A DNA stretch of 64,000 bases, taken from positions 62,001 through 126,000 of the forward strand of contig JAVCCE010000066.1 of assembly GCA_030765645.1 (NCBI GenBank), given 5' to 3'. The notes under the pieces were generated by a model. It searched no databases, was not told the DNA's origin, and was given only the letters and a program-made list of their open reading frames with translations. Positions within the stretch are counted from its first letter, which is position 1; every line of letters starts with the position of its first letter. Below are positions 9,495 through 18,443 of the stretch, one piece after another. This stretch comes from Candidatus Hinthialibacter antarcticus (GTDB lineage: Bacteria; Hinthialibacterota; Hinthialibacteria; Hinthialibacterales; Hinthialibacteraceae). The position numbers were made by a program, and so were the translations under genes.

Positions 9495-10493
9495 ATGCGA
9501 GTTGCTGTTGACGCCATGGGCGGCGACAACGCCCCTCAAACAATCATTGAGGGCGTTCGCTTATTTCGGAGCGAAGACGAACACACCGAAATTCTGCTCG
9601 TCGGTCGCCGCGACGCCCTCGAAGCCCCCTGCGCAGACCTCAATGTAACCATTGTAGATGCGCCGTCTGTTGTGGGGATGCACGAGTCTGCTTCAACCGC
9701 TCTCAAGACGCGAAAAGACTCGTCAATTGCTGTCGCTACCGGCCTGATGAAAGCCAAGCAGGCTGACGCATTGCTCACAATGGGCAATTCCGGCGCAGCG
9801 GTTGCTTTCGCCATGTTTGTTTTGGGTCGTTTGCCGAATATTTCCAAGCCTGCGATTGTCGCCCCGTTTCCGTCTGGAAACGAAACCGGCGTGACTCATG
9901 TCTTGGATTGCGGCGCTACGGTTGATTGCAAACCCAGCCAACTGCTTCAGTTCGCTCTGATGGGGTCAGCGTATTGCAAATATACGTTTAACGTCGAGTC
10001 GCCCCGCATTGGTTTGCTTTCAATCGGCGAAGAAGATTCCAAAGGCAACGAACTGACCTTGGCGACGTCCAAGTTGCTCAAAGAAGCCCCGCTCAATTTC
10101 ATCGGCAATGTCGAAGGCGTTGATATCATGCGGGGCGGCGCAGATGTTGTCGTCTGCGACGGATTTATCGGCAACGTCATTCTTAAATTCGGCGAAGGCC
10201 TGGTTGAAACCTTTTTCAAAGCCTTAACGCAAGAGACCGATGAAGTGCTCGGTTCAGATTTAAACGCAGAAGACCGGCGCACTTTTTTAACAGAAACCAT
10301 GCAGCGCGTTGATTATTCCGCTTATGGCGGCGCAGAGTTGTTAGGCGTCAATGGGCACTTGCTCATTGGACACGGACGCTCCGCCGCTCATGCAATTGCA
10401 AACGGCATCCGCTCTGCGCGTAACGTCGCCGAGCGCTGCCCGCTGAATAAAATTCAGCAAGCATTAGAAGCCGTACAGGCGCCCCCAGCGTAA
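9495..10493 (+). CDS. plsX: Phosphate acyltransferase PlsX
   Basis: This enzyme converts acyl-ACP to acyl-phosphate for phospholipid synthesis on the inner face of the membrane. I chose the ATG at 9495 because the protein then opens MRVAVDAMGGDNAPQTIIEG, the canonical PlsX start, and GGAAAAAG lies a few bases upstream. An ATG at 9480 is also possible; one at 9441 would overlap rpmF. Later motifs are LLTMGNSGAAVAFAMFVLG, DCGATVDCKPSQLLQFA, LLSIGEEDSKGN and VVVCDGFIGNVILKFGEG, all typical. The product is 332 residues and full length. Confidence 0.95.
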   Translation: MRVAVDAMGGDNAPQTIIEGVRLFRSEDEHTEILLVGRRDALEAPCADLNVTIVDAPSVVGMHESASTALKTRKDSSIAVATGLMKAKQADALLTMGNSGAAVAFAMFVLGRLPNISKPAIVAPFPSGNETGVTHVLDCGATVDCKPSQLLQFALMGSAYCKYTFNVESPRIGLLSIGEEDSKGNELTLATSKLLKEAPLNFIGNVEGVDIMRGGADVVVCDGFIGNVILKFGEGLVETFFKALTQETDEVLGSDLNAEDRRTFLTETMQRVDYSAYGGAELLGVNGHLLIGHGRSAAHAIANGIRSARNVAERCPLNKIQQALEAVQAPPA

Positions 10494-10514
10494 ACCATCG
10501 AAGGAGAAGCAACT

Positions 10515-11492
10515 TTGCGTGCTCACATCACTGCCACCGGAATGGCTGTTCCAGACCGGGTGGTTACCAATAATGATCTCGAGAAGATGGTTGATACGTC
10601 TGACCAGTGGATCCGCGACCGTACAGGCATGGTCGAGCGCCGGGTCAGCGACGATAAAACAGCCGCATCTGATTTGGCCGTCGCGGCGTCTAAACAGGCG
10701 ATCCAAAACGCGGGCCTCACGCCAAAAGATATTGACGCCATTTTAGTCGCCACCATCTCCGGCGATTATCCCTGGCCAGCCACCGCTTGCATCGTCCAAA
10801 GCAAACTCGGCGCGAATCCGGTCATGTCCTATGACCTTTCCGCTGCCTGCACAGGCTTCTTATATGGTTTGTCGCAAGCCTCTGCTTTTATTGAGACGGA
10901 GAAATTCAAAAATATCCTACTTATCGGCGTTGATTTGCTCACAAAAACCGTTGACTGGACAGACCGCAATACCTGTGTATTGTTTGGCGATGGCGCTGGC
11001 GCCGCGATTATCCAACCCAATCTCAATGGCGCAGGCGTGATCGACACCATGCTCGGCGCTGACGGCAGCGCGGCGGAAATGCTCTATCAAGCCGTCGGAG
11101 GTTCTCGTCATCCGATGACCGAAGACGCCATCAAAGAAGGCAAACATTATTTATATATGAACGGTCGCGAAATTTTCAAACAAGCCGTTCGCGTAATGGC
11201 GCAAACGATTCTGGCCTTACTTGAAAAACATGGAAAAACAGGCGATGACATTGCGCTCGTGGTTCCACATCAGGCGAATATCCGCATTCTAGAAGCGGTC
11301 TCCGACCGTATCGGCGTGGGCATGGACCGGTTTTTCTTAAATATTAATAAATACGGAAATACATCAGCGGCAACCATCCCAATGGCAACGCATGAAGCGC
11401 GCCAGGAAGGCCGCCTGAAAGATGGAGACCTCGTAGTCATGGTTTCGTTCGGCGGCGGATTAACGTGGGGAGCCAGCTTAGTTCAGTTCTGA
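10515..11492 (+). CDS. fabH: 3-oxoacyl-ACP synthase III
   Basis: This 325-residue enzyme starts fatty acid synthesis by condensing acetyl-CoA (or a branched primer) with malonyl-ACP. The start is TTG, chosen because AAGGAG at 10501-10506 sits 8 bases upstream and translation then begins with the usual RAHITATGMAVPDRVVTN. The Cys-His-Asn triad is present in DLSAACTGFLYGL, VVPHQANIRILEA and INKYGNTSAATIP. The C-terminal VSFGGGLTWGASL is typical. It sits 21 bases after plsX and 7 bases before fabD. Confidence 0.96.
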   Translation: MRAHITATGMAVPDRVVTNNDLEKMVDTSDQWIRDRTGMVERRVSDDKTAASDLAVAASKQAIQNAGLTPKDIDAILVATISGDYPWPATACIVQSKLGANPVMSYDLSAACTGFLYGLSQASAFIETEKFKNILLIGVDLLTKTVDWTDRNTCVLFGDGAGAAIIQPNLNGAGVIDTMLGADGSAAEMLYQAVGGSRHPMTEDAIKEGKHYLYMNGREIFKQAVRVMAQTILALLEKHGKTGDDIALVVPHQANIRILEAVSDRIGVGMDRFFLNINKYGNTSAATIPMATHEARQEGRLKDGDLVVMVSFGGGLTWGASLVQF

Positions 11493-11499
11493 TAATCCT

Positions 11500-12408
11500 A
11501 TGACTAAAATCGCATTCTTATTTCCAGGACAAGGTTCTCAAAAGCCCGGTATGGGTCTCGATTGGTTTGATGCGTCTGAAATCGCTCGAAATCGCAGCCA
11601 GCAAGCCGAGGCGGCGTTAGGTTGGTCGGTCACAGATTTGTGGAAACCCGAGAATGAATCTCAATTGGCTACCACAAAATTCACCCAACCAGCGCTTTAT
11701 ACTTTGAGCGCCATTCTAACCGATGCGCTCAAAGAGAAGGGCGTTGAGCCTGCTTTAACCGCAGGCCATAGCGCGGGCGAGTTTGCCGCTTTATATGCAG
11801 CAGGCGCCTGGGATTTTGAAACTGGATTGCGAGTCATCGCGGAACGCGCCCGCCTGATGCACGAACTGGCGGCGCCAGGCGCGATGGCGGCGGTTTTGGG
11901 GATGCAGCCTGAAGACATTCAATCCATCTGCGACGAATGGACGGACGGTATTGTCCAGGCGGCGAATTTTAATTCCCCCAAACAAACCGTGATTACTGGC
12001 GAAAAGGCCGCCATTGAAGCCATTTCACCCGTCTTGAAAGAAAAAGGCGCCCGCCGCGTCGTACAATTACCGGTCAGCGGCGCATTTCACTCGCCATTAA
12101 TGAAAGATGCGCAAACCCAGTTTCGTACTTTTTTACAAGATATTGAAATTAAAGTCCCAAGCGTCATTTGGGTTTCTAATAATACGGCCCAGCAACAGGC
12201 TTTTGCCAGCGATATTCGCGATCAGTTGGTGAAACAATTCTGCGAGCCGGTGCGCTGGGTGCAATCCATGGATGTGATTTTCGCCCAGAGCGAAACAGGG
12301 CTCGAAGTCGGCCCCGGCGAAGTTTTGTGCGGGCTTGCCAAGCAGTGCAACCGCGATTGGCCTTGCAACCCATGCGGAACAATCGAAGAATTTAGTCAGG
12401 TAACCTAA
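11500..12408 (+). CDS. fabD: Malonyl-CoA:ACP transacylase
   Basis: This 302-residue enzyme loads malonyl groups onto acyl carrier protein. It opens KIAFLFPGQGSQKPGMG, carries the nucleophile elbow GHSAGEFAALYAAG and the histidine region VSGAFHSPLMKDA. The length agrees with stand-alone FabD. Its stop codon and the fabG start are one base apart, so translation of the two is probably coupled. Confidence 0.96.
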   Translation: MTKIAFLFPGQGSQKPGMGLDWFDASEIARNRSQQAEAALGWSVTDLWKPENESQLATTKFTQPALYTLSAILTDALKEKGVEPALTAGHSAGEFAALYAAGAWDFETGLRVIAERARLMHELAAPGAMAAVLGMQPEDIQSICDEWTDGIVQAANFNSPKQTVITGEKAAIEAISPVLKEKGARRVVQLPVSGAFHSPLMKDAQTQFRTFLQDIEIKVPSVIWVSNNTAQQQAFASDIRDQLVKQFCEPVRWVQSMDVIFAQSETGLEVGPGEVLCGLAKQCNRDWPCNPCGTIEEFSQVT

Positions 12409-12409
12409 C

Positions 12410-13159
12410 ATGCAAACGCTGCCCCTGAATGATAAAGTTGCAATCATCACTGGCGGTTCGCGCGGCATCGGTCGCGCCGCTGTCGAATTGTTCGCCGCCT
12501 CCGGCGCGAAAGTCGTTTTTACAGGACGCAACCAGGACGCAATCACTGAAACGGAAAATGCCATCAAAGAATTAGGCTTTGAAGCCTATGGCGTCATCGC
12601 GGATGTTTCAGATTCTGATAAAGCGCAGAATGTAATTTCAGAGACGGTTGAGCGCTTTGGTAAGATTGACATACTCATTAATAATGCTGGGGTTACAAAA
12701 GATGGACTCGCAATCCGCATGAAGGATGATGATTGGGAATCCGTGTTGAAAATCAACCTCAGCGGCGCTTTTTTTATGGCGCGTGCAGCGGCGAAAATTA
12801 TGATGAAAGCCCGCGCAGGGCGCATCATCAATGTGACCTCCGTAGTCGGAATTACGGGTAACGCCGGACAAGTCAATTACGCAGCCAGTAAAGCGGGCGT
12901 GATTGGAATGACCAAGTCGCTGGCGAAAGAACTCGCCTCGCGCGGAGTCACCGTAAACGCCGTCGCGCCAGGGTTCATCGAAACCCGCATGACGGATGCC
13001 TTAAAAGAAGAGACCAAACAAGCCGTTAAAACGTCGATCCCGTTGGGACGTTATGGGACGCCGGATGAAGTGGCGGCGCTGTTGGGTTTTCTCGCGAGTG
13101 ATTTATCGAGTTACATAACAGGCCAAACCTTTGTCGTAGACGGTGGTTTAGCCATATAG
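12410..13159 (+). CDS. fabG: 3-oxoacyl-ACP reductase
   Basis: This 249-residue short-chain dehydrogenase reduces beta-ketoacyl-ACP with NADPH. The nucleotide-binding motif IITGGSRGIGRAA is near residue 15, NNAGVTKDG near 90. The catalytic Ser-Tyr-Lys lies in NVTSVVGITGNAGQVNYAAS followed by KAG. PGFIETRMT and the C-terminal YITGQTFVVDGGLAI complete the pattern. The cluster position makes FabG far more likely than a catabolic SDR. Confidence 0.96.
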   Translation: MQTLPLNDKVAIITGGSRGIGRAAVELFAASGAKVVFTGRNQDAITETENAIKELGFEAYGVIADVSDSDKAQNVISETVERFGKIDILINNAGVTKDGLAIRMKDDDWESVLKINLSGAFFMARAAAKIMMKARAGRIINVTSVVGITGNAGQVNYAASKAGVIGMTKSLAKELASRGVTVNAVAPGFIETRMTDALKEETKQAVKTSIPLGRYGTPDEVAALLGFLASDLSSYITGQTFVVDGGLAI

Positions 13160-13256
13160 CCCTTCGCCTTCACAAGGTAGCGGTTATAACTATAAGATTG
13201 TCAACTTACGAGCGGTTTCAAATAGCCGTTCGACATTTTAGAAACTAGAATTTTGC

Positions 13257-13262
13257 AGGAGG
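13257..13262 (+). promoter_or_regulatory. Ribosome binding site that decides the acpP start
   Basis: AGGAGG directly abuts an ATG at 13263 (zero spacing) but lies 9 bases before an in-frame GTG at 13272. Normal Shine-Dalgarno spacing therefore favours the GTG start; the ATG would add three residues (Met-Asn-Pro). Confidence 0.7.
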
Positions 13263-13271
13263 ATGAATCCC

Positions 13272-13514
13272 GTGAGCGAAAACGTCGAACAAAAAGTCAT
13301 CGATATCATCGCGGAAAAACTCAAAATCGACAAAGATGAGATCTCGCCGGAAAAGTCGTTCACACGCGACTTGGGCGCCGACTCACTCGATACCGTCGAA
13401 TTGGTCATGGAGTTTGAAGAGAACTTTGATATCGACGAAATCCCAGAAGAAGAAGCCGAAAAGATTAAAACCGTTGGTGACGCCATTAATTACATCAGCG
13501 GAAAAGTCTCGTAA
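13272..13514 (+). CDS. acpP: Acyl carrier protein
   Basis: This acidic protein of 80 residues carries growing acyl chains on a phosphopantetheine arm. The attachment serine is in [17 protein letters not shown] (about residue 39). The C-terminal part [19 protein letters not shown] is the usual helix 3-4. The GTG start is chosen from ribosome-binding-site spacing. The 112-base gap before it is the longest inside the fab cluster and may hold its own promoter, which would fit the high ACP demand, but I could not see a convincing box. Confidence 0.96.
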   Translation: MSENVEQKVIDIIAEKLKIDKDEISPEKSFTRDLGADSLDTVELVMEFEENFDIDEIPEEEAEKIKTVGDAINYISGKVS

Positions 13515-13541
13515 ACTAACTTGAATAGGGTATAAGTCAGC

Positions 13542-14780
13542 ATGAGCCGACGACGAGTCGTCATTACTGGAATGGGGGCAGTAACTCCCATTGGCAATAC
13601 AGTCGATGAATTTTGGACTTCGCTGATCGAAGGCAAAAGCGGCACAGGGCCGCTGACGCGCTTTGATTCAGAAGGCTTTTCATCGCATGTCGCCGCTGAA
13701 CTCAAAGGGTTTGATCCTGATCAGTATATCGAACCCAAAGAGTCGCGCCGCATGGACTACTTTGTCCGATATGCAATGGCGTGTTCAGAACAGGCAGTCA
13801 AAGATTCCGGCTTGGACGTCGATTCGATCAATCTGGATCGGGCGGGCGTTTACATCGGGTCTGGCATCGGCGGGATCGAATCGATTGAAAAACAAAAAGA
13901 AGTATTAGATAAAAAAGGCCCGCGGCGAATCAGCCCATTTTTGGTGCCCATGTTGATCGTCAACATGGCGTCGGGCATGGTTTCGATGCGGTTTAACTTT
14001 CGCGGCCCCAATAGTTGCGTCGTCACCGCTTGCGCAACGGGCAACAACGCCATCGGCGACGCAGCGCGGCTCATTCAATATGGGCAAGCGGACGTCATGT
14101 TGGCTGGCGGCGCAGAAGGCGCCATTACGCCGCTTGGTTTCGGCGGCTTCTGCTCACTCCGGGCGTTAACCACTCGCAATGACGATCCAACCACTGCCAG
14201 CCGTCCATTTGATAAATCCCGCGATGGGTTTGTCATGGGGGAAGGCGCTGGCGTCATTATGCTTGAAGAGTATGAAGCGGCAAAAAAACGCGGCGCCCGA
14301 ATATACGCCGAAGTCGCGGGTTACGGCATGAGTTCTGATGCGTTTCACGTCACCATGCCGGAGCCGGAAGGCAAGGGCGCACAAGCAGCGATGAGGCTCT
14401 CACTTGAAGACGCAGAAATTTCCGTCGATCAGGTAGACTACATCAATGCCCACGGCACCTCGACCGAATACAACGATAAAACTGAATCGTATGCAATCAA
14501 GCAGACCTTTAAATCCCACGCAAATACCGTGGCGATTAGTTCCACCAAGTCGATGACCGGTCACTTACTCGGCGCTGCGGGCGCAATTGAATGCATCGCC
14601 TGCGCCAAGGTCATCGAAAGCGGAATCGTTCCCCCGACCATTAACTATAATGAGCCGGACCCGGAATGCGATTTGGATTACACACCGAACAAAGCAAAAG
14701 AGATGGCTGTGAACGTCACCATGAGCAACTCATTTGGCTTCGGCGGTCACAATGCCGTATTGGTATTGAAAAAAGTCTAA
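13542..14780 (+). CDS. fabF: 3-oxoacyl-ACP synthase II
   Basis: This 412-residue condensing enzyme elongates acyl-ACP with malonyl-ACP. The active site Cys is in [19 protein letters not shown] (about residue 164). The two histidines are in [16 protein letters not shown] and [15 protein letters not shown], and the C terminus is [17 protein letters not shown]. It ends the lipid cluster; a strong terminator follows 21 bases after the stop. Confidence 0.97.
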   Translation: MSRRRVVITGMGAVTPIGNTVDEFWTSLIEGKSGTGPLTRFDSEGFSSHVAAELKGFDPDQYIEPKESRRMDYFVRYAMACSEQAVKDSGLDVDSINLDRAGVYIGSGIGGIESIEKQKEVLDKKGPRRISPFLVPMLIVNMASGMVSMRFNFRGPNSCVVTACATGNNAIGDAARLIQYGQADVMLAGGAEGAITPLGFGGFCSLRALTTRNDDPTTASRPFDKSRDGFVMGEGAGVIMLEEYEAAKKRGARIYAEVAGYGMSSDAFHVTMPEPEGKGAQAAMRLSLEDAEISVDQVDYINAHGTSTEYNDKTESYAIKQTFKSHANTVAISSTKSMTGHLLGAAGAIECIACAKVIESGIVPPTINYNEPDPECDLDYTPNKAKEMAVNVTMSNSFGFGGHNAVLVLKKV

Positions 14781-14801
14781 GCAATTCACGAGAACGCAAC
14801 C

Positions 14802-14831
14802 AAGAAGCGGCCCGAAAAGGCCGCTTCTTTT
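14802..14831 (+). terminator. Intrinsic terminator after fabF
   Basis: An 11-bp perfect stem (AAGAAGCGGCC at 14802-14812 and GGCCGCTTCTT at 14819-14829) closes a CGAAAA loop and runs into TTTT. It ends the rpmF-fabF transcript. The rest of the 254-base gap before rex is AT-rich with no gene seen. Confidence 0.85.
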
Positions 14832-15034
14832 GGTATACGGCTATTCAACAAATCTACACTCAATTGGAATAATAGTTATTTTTCTTACCAATGGGTTGAA
14901 AGCGAAGCCAATCCGACGAATAATATATAGATAACATGTATAGAAATATTTGAATTTCATTTTTCTTATTTTATTCGACTTGGGGAATTTCATCTCTGAC
15001 CTACACCTGCGGCCCCACCCTACGGGTCCTATTT

Positions 15035-15739
15035 ATGAATGATTTACCAGAAAAAAAAAGTACGCAAAACGAAACCCGTCCTCCTGCATTGAGCGAAGCG
15101 ACGCTGATACGCATGTCGCGTTACATCAATGTCTTGGAAGAGTTTTCAGTAAAGGAGATTCCTCATATTTCCACACGAAAACTCGCTGACCTTTTGGGCG
15201 TAAACCCTGCTGTGGTGAAACAAGATTTTCTACCGCTGAACGTCAAAGGACAAACCGGCGTTGGTTATGAAGTCCCGGTGTTGATACAAGCGATTCGGGA
15301 TGTGTTTTTGTCGCGGGGTACACTCAATTTCGCCATCGCCGGGTTCGGAAATATTGGTCAGGCGCTTTCAAACTATTTTTCATTTGAAAAACAAGGCTTT
15401 TTGATGAAAGCCATTTTTGACGTCAATCCGCGCTTTCATCAATACCAAGTGCGCGGCGTTCCGGTGGACGATGTCGAGAGTCTTGAATCAATCTGCAAAG
15501 AACGTGGAATTGACATCGGCTTGATTTGTACGCCAGCCAGTTGCGCCCAAGACCTTGCAGACCGCTTAGTCGCGGGCGGCGTCAAAGGAATATGGAATTT
15601 CGCTCCGACTGAACTGGTCGTTCCTGAAGAAGTCATTTTGGTGCATGAACATTTGACGAGAGGCTTACTGGCGCTTTCATACCATATCGGATTGCGCCAC
15701 GGATTAATTGAGAAACCGCAAGAAGCAGACGAATCGTAA
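15035..15739 (+). CDS. rex: Redox-sensing transcriptional repressor, Rex family
   Basis: This 234-residue protein has the Rex architecture. The N-terminal winged helix (about residues 20-95) includes LSEATLIRMSRYINVLEEFS and STRKLADLLGVNPAVVKQDF. A Rossmann domain follows with FAIAGFGNIGQALSNYF as the NADH-binding loop, ending WNFAPTELVVPEEVILVHEH and the domain-swap helix. Rex proteins sense the NADH/NAD+ ratio and repress fermentative or respiratory genes. The usual second-residue context of the DNA-binding helix (NPAVVKQD rather than NSAQVRKD) is diverged, so operator preference may differ. I found no clear Rex operator in its own upstream region. A terminator follows. Confidence 0.9.
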   Translation: MNDLPEKKSTQNETRPPALSEATLIRMSRYINVLEEFSVKEIPHISTRKLADLLGVNPAVVKQDFLPLNVKGQTGVGYEVPVLIQAIRDVFLSRGTLNFAIAGFGNIGQALSNYFSFEKQGFLMKAIFDVNPRFHQYQVRGVPVDDVESLESICKERGIDIGLICTPASCAQDLADRLVAGGVKGIWNFAPTELVVPEEVILVHEHLTRGLLALSYHIGLRHGLIEKPQEADES

Positions 15740-15758
15740 TGTTGTAAAATACAAGTTA

Positions 15759-15789
15759 AAAAGCCGTGGCGACCGCTACGGCTTTTTTT
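15759..15789 (+). terminator. Intrinsic terminator after rex
   Basis: AAAAGCCGT at 15759-15767 pairs with ACGGCTTTT beginning at 15778, followed by a T-run. It lies 20 bases after the rex stop and immediately before the inserted repeat element. Confidence 0.85.
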
Positions 15790-15802
15790 ATATCATTATC
15801 TA

Positions 15803-16065
15803 GGGTTCTTCCGGTATTTGGATACTTTATCACAAATTGAATTGCGTTTTTTTGACGCTTTTTCGTAAATCCTTGATCTTTCACTGTATCAGGCATGGGT
15901 ACAACTCTGCTCGCTTCAGTGCGGGCTTTCAGGCCCTTATGCACAGGCGCTCCCAGAGTTCCACCCATGCCTGATTGGTTTGTCAATTTGTGAAATGCCG
16001 GAGCCTGTTTCTGAATAAATATTATGGCCATCCATCAATGTAAGTACTCACTTACCGGATGAACC
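15803..16065. mobile_element. MITE-like palindromic element, copy A (263 bp)
   Basis: The element starts GGGTTCTTCCGGTA and ends TACCGGATGAACC, giving terminal inverted repeats that agree over about 24 positions with a few mismatches. It is flanked by TTATCTA on both sides (15796-15802 and 16066-16072), a likely 7-bp target duplication. Inside, TCACAAATTGA (15830-15840) pairs with TCAATTTGTGA (15983-15993). A third stem, ATCAGGCATGGGT (15888-15900) with ACCCATGCCTGAT (15963-15975), encloses a GC-rich core. It encodes no protein. Its right flank contains the stop codon of the minus-strand gene at 16070. Related copies lie at 54750 and, core only, at 58437. What mobilises it is unknown. Confidence 0.8.
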
Positions 16066-16069
16066 TTAT

Positions 16070-17869
16070 CTAATCCATGTCAGAAGATTGAGGCGGCGAT
16101 AACATTTGGAATTTGTCATTCTCTTCCTGGAATTCAATTGTTTTCCCCAGCGACTTGTATACAAGTGAAATCTTTTCGCGAATTCTCGATGAAGCGGGTT
16201 CAAGATTTGAAGCAATTTTATATTGAATGATCGCCTGGTCGTATTTACCGACTGTGCCCAATAAGTCCGCGTAGAGTTCACGTAAGACAACAAGATATGG
16301 AAACGCCTGGACCGCCCGTTCAAATGTTTGCAACGCCCGGCTTGAATCGGCGCGAATCAGGTATACATCCGAAAGACGCTTATAAGCAAATAACGGGGCC
16401 ACATCATACCGGGCGCATGTAGTGAGAGCCAGTTCAATTTTTTGAATGGTCTGTTCATCCGGCATCCGATTGCTCTCGATAGCCGTTCGGAGATGATGCA
16501 TCGCATATAGCGCAGCGCCTTCAGGACGATAGGGAGCAATTTCACGCAACTCATCAAGCAAGAGGTTGCGTTGGCTTACGATTTTTTCGCCTAAAAATTC
16601 ATTGAAATGTAAATTATAGGTTCGTTGCACATTTAGATACGAGTAAGTAATGAGTGTAAGAAGTAATAGCAGACCTGCAGCAGCAGATGCTTCCGGGCGC
16701 TTCCAAATTGGCAAAGGTATTTCGAGGTCTAAGTTTTCATCACGTGCTTTGGAATTCTCGCGTTCTTCATTTTTGGGATAAAGCAAACTTAACCCCAACC
16801 AGAGTAGAGGGTGCGCAATCATTGATTCAACAGCAGAATAAGCCCCCGCTCCCGCCGTCAAAAGTAAAACAATACACGCCGGGAAAATCACGTCCGATTT
16901 TTCAAACCCAATTGAACGCCGAACCAATAATACAAAAATACAACCTGCAATGATAAACGTCGCAAAAATGGAAATTGGCGTACCCAAGGTTGATAGCGGT
17001 TGAAAAACGCCGAGTGTTCCCCAGGACTGGTTATCAGAGTTTCTCGCCTGCCAATACCAATCTAATTGCGGCAATGGCGTTGATGAAAGTAATGGAATCT
17101 GTATTGAGATCAGTGCGCATCCGGCCAATACGCCGCCAAGAATGATGACGACGGCCTTCGACTTCCAAGTCCAGACTTCGGTAGAAATGAATACTGAAAA
17201 TAAGAGCGCGCAGAGTCCGCCAATCCATGCAGGTTGATATCCAAATAGAAGAGTGAATCCCGTACAAACAATGAATAAGAATAATAAGAATACGTTTCTG
17301 GCGCTTGTTGTATTTGCACGAAATGTGATTATGAATAACAAAACAATCGTTAGGCACAGGCAAACGAACAAGAGTGAACTTTTTAACGGCTCTGCGGGAA
17401 AAATGGCTGGAGAAACTGTGTATTCATCTATGACCGAGCCAGAAGAAGCCATAACAAATTGCTCGTTGATCGCTTCTGGCTGCTGTAAAGAAGGGAAGAG
17501 AGTTTCCTGATACGAAGGCGGAGAAAATAATAGCAACCATGTTATTAGTAAAAAAACGCAAGTTCCACCCAAAGCGTATTTTGGATTTTCCGGGCGCTGA
17601 AAATAGAGCAGCAATCCTGCAATCATCGACGGAAGCAGCAATTCGCACACGTAACCGTCTTGGATCGAAAAGGCCGCCCAAACAATTGCAGCAGTAAGAA
17701 CAAAAAAATGCGCTACGGGAAAGCGATCTAAGCATTCGTCCCGATAATAAACGCAGAGAACGGCGCCCACGAAAAGCACGAAAAGCGCAACCATTCGCAT
17801 TCCAGGATCAATGCCCGGGACGCTGAACGCAAAGGCTATGTATGAGAGGATGGCGAGCACAACCCGCAT
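16070..17869 (-). CDS. Polytopic membrane protein with C-terminal TPR repeats (O-antigen-ligase-like)
   Basis: This 599-residue product begins [18 protein letters not shown] rejected a longer frame reaching 18088 because it runs antisense-free through aroQ coding sequence with a Cys/Arg-rich, non-membrane N terminus. About ten hydrophobic spans fill residues 1-400. The C-terminal third reads as tetratricopeptide repeats (for example [20 protein letters not shown] and [20 protein letters not shown]). The layout parallels the larger O-antigen-ligase/TPR protein at 18444, although the diagnostic GxGxxNF periplasmic loop is replaced by a shorter Trp-rich stretch. Its first 34 bases overlap the end of aroQ. 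A role in cell-surface polysaccharide assembly is inferred. Confidence 0.75.
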   Translation of the reverse strand: MRVVLAILSYIAFAFSVPGIDPGMRMVALFVLFVGAVLCVYYRDECLDRFPVAHFFVLTAAIVWAAFSIQDGYVCELLLPSMIAGLLLYFQRPENPKYALGGTCVFLLITWLLLFSPPSYQETLFPSLQQPEAINEQFVMASSGSVIDEYTVSPAIFPAEPLKSSLLFVCLCLTIVLLFIITFRANTTSARNVFLLFLFIVCTGFTLLFGYQPAWIGGLCALLFSVFISTEVWTWKSKAVVIILGGVLAGCALISIQIPLLSSTPLPQLDWYWQARNSDNQSWGTLGVFQPLSTLGTPISIFATFIIAGCIFVLLVRRSIGFEKSDVIFPACIVLLLTAGAGAYSAVESMIAHPLLWLGLSLLYPKNEERENSKARDENLDLEIPLPIWKRPEASAAAGLLLLLTLITYSYLNVQRTYNLHFNEFLGEKIVSQRNLLLDELREIAPYRPEGAALYAMHHLRTAIESNRMPDEQTIQKIELALTTCARYDVAPLFAYKRLSDVYLIRADSSRALQTFERAVQAFPYLVVLRELYADLLGTVGKYDQAIIQYKIASNLEPASSRIREKISLVYKSLGKTIEFQEENDKFQMLSPPQSSDMD

Positions 17870-18285
17870 GCGGCACGTAAACCTAATAAGTAGCTTTGTA
17901 ATCCAAATCCACTGATTTGCCCAACGGCGACGCCCGCAATAAACGAGTGCTTGCGAAACTCTTCGCGCTTGTGGATATTCGACAAATGTACTTCGACGAC
18001 AGGTAAACCAACGGCTGAAACCGCATCGCGCAACGCAACCGACGTGTGCGTATACGCAGCGGGGTTCATTAATATCGCGTTCGCCCATTCGGCGTTCTCT
18101 GCTATCGCGTCAACCATCTCGCCTTCATGATTACTCTGAATAATGCGCAATTCGGTATCGAGTTCGCCTGCCAGTTCCGACAATGACGCATTGATCTGCT
18201 CAAGCGTTAACGTTCCGTACACGTCTGGCTCACGCGTACCGAGTAAATTGAGATTGGGGCCATGTAGTACCAAGATATTTGCCAT
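17836..18285 (-). CDS. aroQ: 3-dehydroquinate dehydratase, type II
   Basis: This 149-residue enzyme dehydrates 3-dehydroquinate in the shikimate pathway. The family signatures are [20 protein letters not shown] at the N terminus (catalytic Tyr in VYG), [30 protein letters not shown] and [18 protein letters not shown], with the histidines expected for type II. The length is close to the usual 145-150. Its 3' end overlaps the next minus-strand membrane-TPR gene by 34 bases, suggesting coupled translation of unrelated functions. Confidence 0.95.
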   Translation of the reverse strand: MANILVLHGPNLNLLGTREPDVYGTLTLEQINASLSELAGELDTELRIIQSNHEGEMVDAIAENAEWANAILMNPAAYTHTSVALRDAVSAVGLPVVEVHLSNIHKREEFRKHSFIAGVAVGQISGFGLQSYLLGLRAACGLCSPSSHT

Positions 18286-18443
18286 CGTTACGTCGAGGCT
18301 CCAAATTCGTTGAAACGCTTAGGCGCGACTTCTGTTGAAAGAAAACCAACGCCCCTGTTTCAAGGGAGTTAGGTGATTCAAGATTATCGTTTATACTACC
18401 ACAGTTTTTAGAAAATTGACTATCCCCCAGGGTGAATTGAAAT

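Noticed and set aside
17870-18088. N-terminal extension of the membrane-TPR protein
   Set aside because: The extra 73 residues overlap aroQ in another frame, are rich in Cys and Arg, and lack an RBS; the protein has a natural membrane start at 17869.
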